Source: Cokeromyces recurvatus (lineage: Eukaryota; Mucoromycota; Mucoromycetes; Mucorales; Mucoraceae). Taken from it: DNA of 64,000 nt. Location: positions 806,001-870,000 of the forward strand of contig NW_026251392.1 in the NCBI RefSeq assembly GCF_025118155.1, written 5' to 3'. This document shows positions 1 through 12,739 of this stretch, piece by piece (positions within the stretch are counted from its first letter, which is position 1; every line of letters begins with the position of its first letter). The position numbers and the translations under genes were made by a program. The notes beneath the pieces are model-generated. The model saw only the letters and a program-made list of their open reading frames with translations. It made no database searches and had not been told where the DNA came from.

Positions 1-229
1 TCGATGACTGAAACATTATATTTAAGTATGGAAATAAAGACACTATTGTCATAAAGTCTGTTGTTGTTTTAAGCCACAAGGTTACTTGTTATCATTATTA
101 GTCTTTCTCGAATCAATTTGTACACTATTTATTATACTCTATATCTAAGCTTGTAATACGCATGAAATAATGTTAAGTTTCTTAAATTAAACATACATAA
201 TATATCTATATCATTTGTTGCTTACATAA

Positions 230-274
<45 letters not shown>

Positions 275-335
275 AATATTATATGTACATGTATTATAAG
301 AATGTCAAAGTAAAAGAGAAGAAAGGTTAATATAT
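1..335. other. Intergenic, microsatellites
   Basis: No coding sequence is supported here. The stretch holds a (CA)n tract running into a (TA)n tract at about 231-274. It lies just downstream of the stop codon of the minus-strand polyQ gene, so part of it is probably that gene's 3' UTR. Confidence 0.6.
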
Positions 336-545
336 TTAAGGGGGTATATCATCGTCATCATTATCAGTTATCGAAAAAATAATATTATTATTATTATAAT
401 TTATTTTTGCATTTGTATCTATTGGCGTAATTGCATCACTACTAGCAATACTCTGTGCCAGCAGAGCTTCATTTACGTTTAATAAATTTTGAAGATATTC
501 TGGCGAAGGAACTAGAGTATTTGCTGATGTTATCCGTTGTTGTTG

Positions 546-576
<31 letters not shown>

Positions 577-887
577 TGAGTTAATAATAATGCTTGCTGA
601 TTCGCATTTATTGTCAAAGAGGATTTAATAGTGTCATCCAAAACAGTTAATTCCGAAGAATCTACTTCAGCATCTGGAAGTTCTACTTGCCCTAGCCAAC
701 TTATACCAGGACCACTATTATATATTATTGTTGTTGTTGCTATTATTTAAAAGAAGAAATATCATTACTACTGTTTATACCTCTCCTCCCATTCTTGCCC
801 CATTTTTTGAATCACTATTTTAAGCTTTTCTCTTTGTCGTTCTAGTTCTTCTAGATTTTTATCATATTCAGTTAAAAATGTATCCAT
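336..887 (-). CDS. Small polyQ coiled-coil protein, unknown function
   Basis: I do not recognise this gene. Two exons (887-781 and 714-336) joined across a 66-nt GT-AG intron give 161 residues. Splicing at the nearer AG (740-741) would hit an early stop, so the later acceptor at 715-716 is preferred. Residues 1-35 are charged and probably form a short coiled coil (start MDTFLTEYDKNLEELER). A segment containing SGPGISWLGQ follows, then a run of 14 glutamines, and the tail ends in DNDDDDIPP. No upstream in-frame start is visible. The two exons keep one frame over 486 nt, which supports a real gene. The polyQ run is a CAG/CAA microsatellite and is likely length-variable. It has no close neighbour on either side. 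Confidence 0.6.
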
Positions 888-3732
888 AAAATAATAACAG
901 TTTTCTTGATATTCAGGAAAAAAAAAAAAGAAAGAAAGAAAGAGAGAAAGGAAAAAAGAAAAAAAAAAAGAAAAAAAGAAACGGATAAAATGTAAATAAT
1001 CAATATTTATAAAAGATTATTAGAACTACGAAGCGTGATCCATTTCTTTAATTTAGCATTAATCATGACCTTTGATGTTGGAAAGAATTGAATGCAATGA
1101 CTTGAGTGATGTTGTTGAGTCATGAGTGCCATTCAACGATACCATCATTTCAAATAATATATTTTTTTTTGTAACAGACGATAAACTATTATCTTGAACT
1201 ATATTGTCCTTTAACATTTAATAGAGCTGATCAATACGTGGGAATAAAATCATGGGATTTACAAAGTTAACAATCAAGTCCTCAAGCTCATTTTTTGAAT
1301 TCAAAGGAATACATTAGTGTGAATTTAAAGCCAATATTATTACTTTAAGGAAGTTTGTCCAGTTGTTGCCTCCAATCGTTAAAACAGAGTTGAATAGACT
1401 TACTTCCTAGCAATTAGTGGAAAATAATAAAAAAAAAAAGTTAAAACGACCAACAAAACTGTTAGTTCATTATGAAAAGAAAGATCAAAGTTTTAATTAA
1501 TATCCTTTAATTTTTTTGTCACTATTTTCATATAAAAGATATATATTAGCCTTAATAAGATAACCATCAGCATTAAACGATGACAATCTCGAATGCTAAA
1601 ATACATAAAACACAGACTATGACTAATTTTTTTTTTCACCACCCATAAAGAAATGACTTCATTACTACTGACTATAGTAGCATTTGGTTAGAAAGAAATG
1701 AATTTAGTTAATTTCATAATATAAAAAGTAAAGTTGTTGGCGGAACTGTTAGAAGACTTTTCCTTAAATAAAATAGTGTTTTATTATAAAGATCAGGTTT
1801 GATATAATGAATAATGGGAAAGAGAATCTATCATTCCTGGAAGGTTCCCAAAGGATATTTCTGTTCTATAGTATTCATAAAGGAAATCATTATAAACAGC
1901 AAGGTGAATAAATGGTTCTTCTTTGATGGGTACCTTGACTCATATTTCTCCTTTATTAAGGACAGCTTTTGTAAGCTATAGAGGCATCACCAATAATTAA
2001 AATTGATATGTATTGTGTAAATAGAATAGTATCAAGCACTCATTCACTTTAGAGATAATTCTTAATCTATTTTACGATTAATTCAGATGATATCTTCTTC
2101 CTGAGACTACATCATCCTGTGGATATATGATCTATGTGATTTGAAAGACTATACAAGTAAATAATGTTAAAAATTAAAACAAAATACAAGCAGTAGTTTG
2201 ATGATCCTATTCTTATTCAAAGCAAAGTGAAATGTACAATACTAATCAGTCCCACTCTATTCTTCCTTATTGTATGCTTAATCCGTACTATGGACAGTAC
2301 TAAATAGACATAGTATGTGTACTATAAATAGTATTCAATTCTATATCACAGCAGCTTTTACTTCTTCTCTTATCTTGCACACTTCATTATATTTACTCGT
2401 AACAGCCGTAGTTGTTCATTTATTTGTAAATATGAATATCATCTGTAGTCATCCTTATTTTCTATAGAATATCATATGCATCAATAAATAAAAAGACTTG
2501 TTATCTATATGATAGACATGCAAAGTAGAAGAATTAAAACTACATGTACAACACGTATTTTTTTTTCTTTTCTTTTTTAACGTTGTGTAACTAGCTGTGT
2601 ACAGACAGAAGGTATGATCAATAAAAGGAGCTACTAGTAATCATCTAAATGTAAATAGAGACATATCCACATGCACATTATTACCTTTACCAGCTGTTGT
2701 GAATGATGCTATAGAATAATATAAAATCTTCTCTAATACAAAAAAAGATATACAAGACTCATTAGATGGAGTACTACACTAGTCTTCTTGAATCTAGTCA
2801 AGATTAGAAGTTGTAAGTGAATATTCTAAAGGATTGACGAAATTAAGCTATAATCTCTATTATCTTACTATACAACACTATTCTTGTATAATGCTACTAT
2901 GACCTTTATAAATAACAAGCTCTATTTTATTGTTCCATTAAGTTATTTATCTATCATAATCATGTATGACATAACTGTTTATTCATCATTCTATTTTCTA
3001 AATATTTACGCAGTGATAAAGCACTTTCTCATGCTTTAATCCATTGATTTACTACGAACACTAAGTCATGTATACGAAATATAATAAATGTTTGAACATC
3101 ATTTATATAGTTTTTTTTTTCTTCTTCTTCTCTAAATATTAGTGGCACAAAAATATTTATCTTTAAAGACTTGTCTATTATTTCATTCTTCCTTTATGCA
3201 CATTTATTGATATACAAGCTATATATATTCACCATTCTTATAATGCTTTTGATTTCAGTATAACCAATACTTATATAATACAACATCATATACTGACTTG
3301 TTAAACTATAAATTGCCCATGCAAGGTTAGAAGAAAGTTGATAAAAAAAAAATCCACTTTGTAACTAGATACTTTTTACGGCTTAAAGATTAAATGAATA
3401 ACTTTATTTTTATGATTATAATCCTTCGAAGAAAAAAAAAACATCTACATGTTCAATCAACTAGAGATGAGCAAAAGGATTTTTTTTTTTTACATACATA
3501 TTCGAAACTTTTGTTCAAGGGATGATTTCAATTGAATAGATCCAAAGTTAAAATAAATAAGCAAACAGGATTTAACAAATGGAATCGTAAATATCTTTTA
3601 CAAAGGATGAACATTTAATATAAAAATTAAAAAAGGGGTTGACTATAGAATAAATAAGTAGTTAGTAGTGGTTAGTAGTGGTTAGTAGTGGTTAGTAGTG
3701 GTTAGTAGTGGTTAGTAGTGGTTAGTAGTGGT

Positions 3733-3770
<38 letters not shown>

Positions 3771-4489
3771 CTAGTAGTAGTAGTAGCAGCAGCAATATTA
3801 ATAGTAGCAGCAGCAATATTAGTAGTAGTAGCAGCAGTAGTGGTGATATCAAGTATTATCGGAATTATATTATTATTTTCTGAACCATACTCTATTTAAG
3901 AAGTCATGACATCAATTAGTTGATTCTGTAGTAATATGTATTATATTCTATTTCTTAAAGTCATTGACAAGAAGTATAGAAATACAATCGATATGTTTAA
4001 ATACTTGTATGCATGGATATTAAATCTAGTCTCCTTAAAAGCTTCGATCGTTACAATATTCATAATAGTTTATATGAAAAATAAAATAAAATGTTACTTG
4101 AACATGTACGAGGATTGAATACAATTTTGGCTTAGTATCTATTTTTTTTTTATAAGAAAGAAAATGCTGTTATTAACACTATTATTATTATTATTATTAT
4201 TGATGATGATGACTTCAATATGTATAAAGTCTAGGCTTTCTATCTTTTATTTATTTATTTATTTATTTTTTATTTTTTTTTATTTTTTTATTTTTTTTAT
4301 TTTTCTTTTTTCTTTTTTCCTTCTTCTTCTTCTATATATCTAACTTACATACATTTTTCTCCTTTTTGAATTTAATTGTTACATGTACTTTACTTTACCA
4401 AAAAGTCAAGATAGACAGCCTTTACGAAATACTTTAAATAAAAAGCTAGTAACAGTAGTTTATTATCGACTGAATCTAATGCTTCTACA
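888..4489. other. 3.6-kb gene-poor region
   Basis: No gene is supported. Reading frames are short (60 codons at most) and interrupted, and the base composition is very AT-rich with many poly-A/poly-T runs. A 52-codon minus-strand frame at 1059-1217 with an in-frame stop immediately upstream might be a decayed coding fragment. A minisatellite and a triplet array lie at 3661-3845. The remainder shows no recognisable RNA gene or mobile element by eye. Confidence 0.5.
3661..3845. repeat. 10-bp minisatellite fused to a GTA/GCA triplet array
   Basis: Seven exact copies of gttagtagtg run from 3661 to 3730, followed by an eighth copy that ends in a instead of g. The array then passes directly into a (GTA)n tract with CAG interruptions and two aatatt spacers, up to about 3845. 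The 10-mer itself contains two GTA-like triplets, so the minisatellite plausibly arose from the triplet tract. It is not in a coding frame. Confidence 0.9.
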
Positions 4490-5093
4490 ATGACAGAAGA
4501 TCGCATTTCAGAAATTATACAAAATTTAGATGATCACTGGGGCTCGCCGCCTATTTTAACTCCTGATACACTTTCACATATATTAAATCATCAATGGATT
4601 ATAAATGATGATATTAAACAACAAGACATTAAAAAAGTATACAATTCATCTATTTTTATCCTTTCCATATAGTAATAATTATTTAATAAGGTATCAAAGG
4701 CAGCAGCAACAGTGGCAACAGTAGCAGCAAATCGAGTTATTAAACATAATAATAAAGCATTATCCACATTAATTGAAGAGTTTTGCAAGTAAGTTAAAAC
4801 TATAGTTTATTCTAAAATCTAATTCATCATAAAGCTTACTCTTTTTATAAAGAACTATAGAAAGAACGAATCAAGATAATATAACTGAAGTAGCCAAAGA
4901 TATTAAAGTATATATGGAATCATAAATTAGTATTTATTCTATGCTTACGTAATATTTAATGTAGAGTGATCCTTTGATTCAAAAGTTTATTGCTTCATCC
5001 AAAGAAGAAGATAAATTAACTAATGGAAGTGAAGAAAAAGTTATTCAGCATTTAATAGAATTATTACAATATCATAATACTAATGCAAGATAA
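4490..5093 (+). CDS. Small protein of unknown function
   Basis: I do not recognise this gene. Four exons (4490-4636, 4691-4788, 4853-4907, 4965-5093) join in frame to give 142 residues. The protein starts MTEDRISEIIQNLDDHW, has an alanine-rich helical stretch around residues 50-62 (SKAAATVATVAANR), and is predicted mostly helical to its end (HNTNAR). The acceptor of intron 2 is taken at 4851-4852, because the AG eight bases downstream would break the frame. No signal peptide or membrane segment is visible. ELP6 follows on the same strand about 220 bp downstream. A small scaffold or complex subunit is possible but unproven. Confidence 0.6.
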
Positions 5094-5113
5094 ACCCATT
5101 CATAGTCTTATAT

Positions 5114-5153
<40 letters not shown>

Positions 5154-5312
5154 AAACCAACTAATGATCTAATACTATTGGCTAATAAAGTATTACATAT
5201 ACAAAAAAAAAAAAAAAAAAAAATTAAATAAATGAACAAATAAATAAATAAACCAGCGCAAACGCATTATACATTTTTTTTTTATTTCATTTTTTCTATA
5301 TTAGTAATCATT

Positions 5313-6185
5313 ATGGGTTACGCTACACTTGATGCAGCTCTTGCTTTCCCCCAAAACTTACCACCTAATAATGCACATATTGCTATTATGGATACCTTAA
5401 AAGCAGATGCTAATTTTTTAATTCATCATTTTATTGTTAATCAACTTAAGGGTAACAGAAATATTGTTTTGGTTGGCTTAGCTCAGATCTTTAATCATTA
5501 CTTTTTAATTGGACGTAAACTGGTAAGTTTATTTCTTCTTGGATTATTATTATTTTTTATAAAGCTAATTTCTGATTAGGGTATAAACTTGCAAACATTC
5601 AAACAATCTGGTAAACTTGTATTTATTGATGGTTTAACTCATTTGAATGAATATACAACTGAAACACCTTATCCATCAAGTAAAGCGCCTACTGCACCTA
5701 CTGATACACTTGATTTCAAGATGAATAGTAGTAGTAATGATGAGATCTTGAAATCATTTTATAAAAAGATAGCTGACTACGTTAGAAAGCAACCTAATAC
5801 TTTATTGATCTTGGATGACATTAGTGTTTTATTATACAATGGTTTCTCTTTAGATCAAGTCTTAACATTTATATTAAAGTTGAGATCACTTGTTGAAAAT
5901 AGTCAAGGAACCTTAGTAACTATAATGCATGCAGATGAAGAAGGTTCAGAAGATAATGATGAACAGGATAATTTTATTAAACAAATCCTATATGGCTCTC
6001 ATCTTATACTTCAAGTACAGCCTTTACATAGTGGTTTAGCAAGAGATGTTCATGGTCAAATAGACATCATTTATGGACCTCAATTAGATTGTTTTGTTAA
6101 ACAAAATACCCCACACCATTCTATGCATTATAAGATTCTAGACAATAATGTTCATTTCTTTGCAAAAGGTGTCTCACAAGTTTGA
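5313..6185 (+). CDS. ELP6: Elongator complex protein 6
   Basis: ELP6 is a RecA-like subunit of the Elp4-6 hexamer of Elongator, which is needed for tRNA wobble-uridine modification. Two exons (5313-5522 and 5580-6185) flank a 57-nt intron and give 271 residues, the usual family size. Recognisable family blocks are FLIHHFIVNQLKG near residue 35, LVGLAQIFNHY and IGRKLGIN across the splice, LLILDDISVLL (the Walker-B-like strand) near residue 155, and the C-terminal RDVHGQIDIIYG and FFAKG. As in other Elp6 proteins there is no Walker A motif, so it is not expected to hydrolyse ATP alone. Identification rests on these motifs and overall length. Confidence 0.92.
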
Positions 6186-6328
6186 ATTACTGCTTTTAGA
6201 ATATTAGCTTAATTAAAAAAAAAAAAAAAATTATTTTTAGATATTAATAATTTATGAATTTGTAGTCTAATTTCCTGTTTTCTTTCTTTCTTTCTTTCTT
6301 TCTTTCTTTATTTCATTCATTTTATATT

Positions 6329-8446
6329 ATGCTATCAAACTGTTTTTATAAAAAGAAAAGGTTTTTTAGCTCCTTGACTTTATTTACCTGTTTAACTACC
6401 GTTGTCTTTGCTGTTGATAAAAGTGATCCTTGTTCAATTATTGCTGGAAATAAAACTGCAAGTTTCCAAGATGCAAAAGCTTGTTTAGATTATTTTGAAT
6501 ATGATATTGAAATTGCTAAGCAAACAATAGATACAGTTAAAAAAGTCGTAAATCAGCTCTATGTCTTTAGTGTAATTATCGTCTTTTAAATAGTTTAAAA
6601 AAAAAAGAAAAAAAAAAGAATTTAAACAAATAAGAATAATAATGTTTTGTTTTTTTCAGGATATTGCTGCTTCTCCGCCATTAGTGGAAGGATTATCAAT
6701 TCCAGCTGTAAATATAACTTATGGTTTAGACTTAATTTTAAAACAAAATTGGAGCTCAGATAGAGAATTTCAAGAAGCTGTGGCTTTATTGCTAGATAAA
6801 GTTCAAGATGCTCATTTGGTAATAATAAAAATAAATATTTGTATTTACATAGTATTCAACTTTTATTTTTAACTTAGTCTTATTCACCGTATTGTTATCG
6901 TCAATTTGTTTTTTGGCAACCTATTCAATTAAATGCTCTTTTAAGAAATCAACGTTTAGTGGTTAATGTGGCTTATATAAAAGATGATATTTGGCCTGAT
7001 GCACAACCTTCTTGGGTAGGCTGTGAAGTCACTCAAATTGATGGTGTTGAGGCAATGGATATGATTGTAAATTATGCTGTCAATAATAACGGAGAAAGTA
7101 AAGATGCTAATACCTGTTTCAATAATATTATGAATACCCAAAGTTATTTTCATGGTTGGGATGATGGTGCTGATGATCTTGGTTATCATCGTTTCTTACC
7201 TGCTCAAGAATTTCACAATTATACCATGCGTTGTCCTACAAACGGCACTTTACCTATTCAAGAAGAATATGATGAACCTTTCACTGTAGAGGTGCCTTGG
7301 GTGGCGCAAGTGCCTCCTAACTTTCAAAATGCAAGTACCTATTGGTCAACTTTCTGTCAATCCTCTCACCAAAATATAACAAAACGGTCCACTATTCATT
7401 ATGATATTCATGAACTTAAAGCAATTCATGAAGGGGAAGTGTTTGCGTTAGATGCTAGGGGGAAGCCTTCTGCTACAAACGAGAATAGTATTGGTAACAG
7501 TCGTGGTCCTTATATTGAATTCATTCAACTTACAGATGATTATACAAATGTGGGTGTGATTGATATTCAAAGTTTCTCTATTACATCAAATGATAGACAA
7601 GACTTTGTAAATCAATTTATTGCTGGCCTTGAAGATTTTGAATCGAAGGGAGTAGAGAAAATCATTTTAGATCTTTCTTCAAATGGTGGTGGTGATGCTT
7701 GTGCAGGTGAATTCCTCATCAATACCTTCTTTGGTTCTACTCCTGATTACCCATCTGATATCAAACATTCTCCTTTCCTTGAACGTGTTATCAAAAGGGC
7801 TCATGAACAAGAGAACACAAAATGGATTGATTATCATTCAGATGGATTCAGTGGAAGCAGTTGGTTTACAACTACAAGATCTTATACTCGTGGTAAAACT
7901 GAAAATGTCCAATTCTCTCAACCTGTTACATTAAGTTGTGCAGCTTGGTATAATACAATCACTATAAAGGAATTCAAGAATACAAAATGGAAGCCCTCTG
8001 ATGTTTTGATCTTATCTGATGGTCGTTGTGGTTCTACATGTGCTATCGTAGCATCACGTCTTCGTCTTTCACATGATGTTCCTGCTATGGGTCTCGGTGG
8101 TATTCGTGGTAATCGTATGCAATTTGCTTCTTTCCCAGGTGGTGAAAGTGATCGTTTATCAAGCTTTTTAATGGATTTGGAAATGTTGGGCATCTCTGAT
8201 GATCCTTCTGCTCCTCATCCTTTCCCTGAACGTGCTGATATGGGCTGGACCTTTAGAGAAGTTTACAAACCTACAGATTCTTTTACAGGATCTCATACTG
8301 ACTTACTAGAATATAGTGCCATTACTGCAGATTGTCGAATTTATTTTGATGATCATAATGCAAATGATATTAAGAAATTATGGGCTGATGTCGCCAAGGT
8401 CATCCTGGCTGGTCAATGCCCAATTGTAGAAGAGAATTTTAATTAA
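6329..8446 (+). CDS. Secreted peptidase S41 family protein
   Basis: A C-terminal-processing-type serine protease of the fungal S41 family. Three exons (6329-6571, 6660-6818, 6878-8446) give 656 residues. The N-terminus is basic then hydrophobic (KKKRFFSSLTLFTCLTTVVFA), a likely signal peptide cut before VDKSDPCS, so the protein should be secreted or vacuolar. The S41 core contains DLSSNGGGDACAGE and, about 130 residues on, SDGRCGSTCAIVA, whose GST serine is the expected nucleophile. Several N-x-S/T sites and paired cysteines fit an extracellular protein. Related fungal proteins include those near ustiloxin-type clusters, but no biosynthetic neighbours are present here. The substrate is unknown. 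Confidence 0.88.
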
Positions 8447-8538
8447 TATACAACACAATAATAATAATAAAATATGTACAACTGCCTTTCTTTTTATTTT
8501 ATTATAAATCTCTAATCATCTTTATTATCATAATTTAC

Positions 8539-9863
8539 TTATTCTTGTATACTTTCATTATTTAGTTTTTGACCGAGTAAAGAAGAATATAATTCATCAA
8601 TCATCGATTCATGCCATTCACCATTAGGAATAGGTGCCATAAAATTTTGAAGTTTTTCATGAACGTTAAATCTAGATAAATAAAGGTTAAAAATAAAAAT
8701 AAAATAAAAAAAATAAAGCTAAAGTATGTATTCTCTATTACCGAAGTTTTCGTCCTTTACTAGCTTTTCTATCAATTGTCTTTGCCTTTTTCTTTTTATT
8801 CTCGGTCTGTTTACGAGCAGCCCATCTCATGCCAATAGCTACTGGATCATTCGTGTCGACCATACGAGATTCAATTAATTCACGTAATTGTTGCTGATAA
8901 AAGTCTTGGTCATCAAAGATTTCAACGTCGTAGGTATTTAAATGACGATCAGCCTTCTTTCCCGTATCAATCTCTTCTTGTTGTTGTTCTTCTTTTTGAT
9001 TTTCAACTGTCACACTAATTTTACCCAATATCTTATAATCTGATCTTTGTAATTGTGTTCTCTTAATCAGACTGGTCTTGTCTGCCATAATAGTTTCAAT
9101 CTGAGTCATCACATTTTGATCAAATGCTTTGAATTTCTTATTCAAACGTGCGCCTGCTGCTGCTTGAACTTTATTACTCCATTTTTCTAATGTGCTGTTA
9201 CGATAAGGCGTGAAACTAAGAAAAGAAAAGAAAAGAATAAAAAAAAAAATAGTTAGGGAAGATCAAGTTTTAAGCGGTTTTAAACAGAAAGACTACTTTA
9301 CACTTCATTTAACTTTGAGATATCTTTCCATAGTGTATCGATATAGACATCATCGTCATCATCTATATGTCTTTTTCTTGAATTATAATCGTCTTCTGGA
9401 AGTTCTACTGCTCCATTTTGTGTCAATAAGCCTGAACGAATATCCATTAAATCATCAATAATTTCATGTAAATCGTTTTTCACTTCTTCTAACTCAATTT
9501 CAATGCCTTCTGTCTTGGCTAAAAAGTCATACCAAGCATCTTTTTGAGGAAGTTTATTTGCATCATCTATCACTTTTTGCATACGAATTCGACTTTCTAA
9601 GCAATTGTCCCATAATGTCTATTAAAAGAATATAAGTCACTTTTATATATATATATATATTTTTCCTTTTTTCTTACAACTTTACCAATTGTTGTCTAAC
9701 ATGTTGACCCTTCTCAACATCAGCTTGAGCACTTTTAGATAACTGAGAAATCATATTTCTATATGTGTATTTTTTTCTCCTTAGTAACTATACTTTAAAT
9801 AAATAAATAAATAAAGTAAACTTACTTTTCTTCTTCTTGAATCTTTTTAAGCTCGGTATTGAT

Positions 9864-9896
<33 letters not shown>

Positions 9897-10588
9897 GTCA
9901 TTGTCATTTTCTTCTTCTTCTACGTCTTCTTCTTCTTCTCCTTCTTCCTTCTCAGAGTCATCTTCTTCTGACTGGTCTGTATCATCACTGACTTCCTCTT
10001 CAACATAGGTTTCGGCTTTATTTAATAAATCCTCATCATCATCGAAACTATCATCATTATCGCTTGCATCAATATCTTTCCGGCTCTCTTCATTATCGAT
10101 TTCCTCTTCGGATTGGTTTTCCTCATCATCTTCATCCTTTTCCTCATCTGAAAAAATATCTTTACGACTTGTACGTTTACCAGCATAACGAGGATCGTCT
10201 AATAAAGGTTGATCATTACGCAGTTTACTTTTACCAACTGAGACGTAATGATCACGAGCAGCTGATTCATCATTCTCGTTTTCACTATTATCTTCTAGTT
10301 GATTATCATTTAAAGGTTCAACAATGTCCTCAGGATCGTAGTCTATATATATATATATATATATATATTACATGTCAGTAACAAATAGGACATGCCATTA
10401 TATGGTTTTTATTTATTTATTTATTTATTTATTTTTTTTTTTGTACCTTTAGGAGCTGTTGATTCAAGATCTGCAATAAGACTAGCAAGTGAAGTATTTT
10501 CTATATAAAGAAAAAAAAATTATTATTATTAAAATAAAAAAAAAAGCTTTATCCTATTTTAAATTTCCTAATGTACTTTACTTGACAT
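8539..10588 (-). CDS. BFR2: Bfr2/AATF ribosome biogenesis factor
   Basis: Nucleolar protein of the AATF/Che-1/Bfr2 family needed for early 18S rRNA processing in the small-subunit processome. Seven exons (10588-10582, 10500-10447, 10342-9826, 9758-9686, 9618-9302, 9215-8742, 8671-8539) join to 524 residues. The N-terminal third is strongly acidic (D/E runs, a GAT microsatellite around 9865-9895). The AATF domain contains [14 protein letters not shown]. The C-terminal TRAUB domain contains [14 protein letters not shown] and [16 protein letters not shown]. Exon 1 is only 7 nt (ATG TCA A) before the first intron, chosen because it is the only nearby ATG that enters the frame through a good GTAAAG donor. 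It is head-to-head with TFB5. Confidence 0.9.
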
Positions 10589-10885
10589 GATTACAAAAAA
10601 AAAAAAGTATACAAATATATAAATATTTTAGTTTTGAAATAGGAGTCTTGTAGACTTTTAATGCTAATAGGGAAAACGAAAAAAAATACCAAAGTGGCTT
10701 GATTCAAGTGACTGCTTCATTTTCGGAGTTATATATATATATATCTGTATAAATATCTATATATGAATGTATGAATGTGTATATAGATGTGTGTGTGTGT
10801 GTGTGTATTCATATACATTTATTTTATTTTATTTTTTTTTTTTATTTTTTTTTTTTTATTTTTTTGTTCTTTCCTCTTTCTTTTA

Positions 10886-11113
10886 ATGGTAAAGGCAGTT
10901 AGAGGTGTATTGATTGAGTGTGATACCACAGTAAAACAAATTGTACTTAATTTAAATAAAAGAGGCAAATTTGTTATTGAAGATTTGGACGACACTCATT
11001 TATTTATTGAAGCCAGTTGGGTCGATCAACTTAAATTCGAATTAGATAAGATCCTTGACGAAAACTCATATACTGTTTCTGCTACTGACGAAAAAGATAT
11101 TAAAAAGTTTTAA
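10886..11113 (+). CDS. TFB5: TFIIH core subunit Tfb5 (GTF2H5/TTDA)
   Basis: Smallest TFIIH subunit, which binds Tfb2/p52 and stimulates the XPB ATPase in transcription and nucleotide excision repair. It is a single exon of 75 residues, normal for the family. Diagnostic sequence is VKAVRGVLIECDTTVKQ at the start and IEDLDDTHLFI in the middle. An in-frame upstream ATG at about 10787 would add a Phe/Ile-rich tail encoded by TG and T repeats. The ATG at 10886 is preferred because family members start MV-x-x-x-x-GVLIECD. The upstream poly-T tract probably belongs to the promoter or 5' UTR. Confidence 0.93.
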   Translation: MVKAVRGVLIECDTTVKQIVLNLNKRGKFVIEDLDDTHLFIEASWVDQLKFELDKILDENSYTVSATDEKDIKKF

Positions 11114-11263
11114 ATAAATAAACAGTAATAACAATAAAAAGAAAAAGAAAAGAAAAAGAAAAAGAAAAGAAAAAAAAAGAAACTCTACAACGAAAATATA
11201 TATACATACGCATACACACATACACATACACACATACATACACACATACACATATTATATACG

Positions 11264-12699
11264 ATGAAAGTAAAACGTATCTGTCCTATTTGTAAAACAA
11301 AAAAATTCAAAAAAACAAGCGAGGCAGGATTAGTTTGTAAATATGGTCATCAAGTACTTGGCTTTCAAGAAGAACATGGCGAGGAGACTGCACAAGTTGT
11401 TAGTAGACGAAGAAAGAAAGTGAGGACGATAATGGAGAATGATATCAACTCAAAAAGGAGTCCAGCACAACAAAGGAGTGATTTTATACGTATTTTCCAA
11501 TTTGCTTTACAAGTCCTTACTCGGTCTATCATTCAAGATCTTGGTTTCCCTTCTCAACTTGAAAATATAGTTCGTGAACTTTGGATTTTATATTTATCTG
11601 GTTCTAAAAGAACAATTGAAGAAGCATATATCTTTGAAGCGAATGAAAAAGAAGGAATGATGAGAGATGCAAGTACGCGTCGAACAAAATTAGATGAAAA
11701 GATAAAAGAAGAAGAAAAAGAACTTGAACAAGTCGATGATGAAGACAGCAGTAATGAAGAAAGTGACGAAGACGTTAAGAAAGAGAATGAGCATCACTCA
11801 TTTCAAAATCTTAGAGCTCGACGTCTTTTTGAAAAAGAAGCAGTACCAGTAAAATGGCCTACGTTAAAATATTCAATGACGCTTTCGATTATTTATCTTG
11901 CTTGTCTTCAGTTAAATTATCCAGTTCTACTAAATGATTTACTTCGATGGGCGAAAACAGGTCAAATTCCGTACTTGGAAATACAAAATTATATCCCTGG
12001 AGATTTATTATCTTTACTTAGTCTTCAAATTTCCAACTCAATGACAAGGATACCAGCTCATATGAATGTTATCGTTCAAACACAAAAAATAATGAAATGT
12101 TATCATCATTACTGTAAGATAGAGTTTGTTCCATTAAATGCACCACTTTATTTAAGTCGTTTTTGTTCTCAGTTCTTTCTTACAGGTAAGCCTTTAACAA
12201 AGACATTTATATATATATATATATAAAAGAAACTAACCCAAGATGATTATAGTGGAAGGCTATTTTTATGCCAAACTTATATTTAAAAGTTATCTTAAAA
12301 AACACAAGGTTAATTTTTCAAATCCTATCCATTCTCAATGGAGATCACATCCAACCACTGTTTTAATGGCTTGTGTGATAGTTGCAGCCAAGTTCATTTA
12401 TGGTGTGGGGCATGGCTCAAGGTATAGATAAGCTTAAACTATTGTTTCTTTGCACTAGTCTGACTCATCCCCTCCTTTTATACAGTGATAACTTACATGT
12501 TAGCAAATACAATGTTGATATGACAAAAGAAAAATGGTTGGAATTAATTCATAAAAACCTAACACAATTAAAAAACTATAAAGAAAAACGACAGAATTTG
12601 GATTATATTATTGAGGCTTTAAGAAACAGATCTATAGCTTCAAGAATGAATTCCTCTGTTACTAATAAACAAAGTAAGTTTTATATTTAATGATATTTC

Positions 12700-12739
<40 letters not shown>

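Noticed and set aside
3936..4118. 60-codon plus-strand frame in the gene-poor region
   Set aside because: Random AT-rich composition, no homology by eye, no flanking splice sites that extend it.
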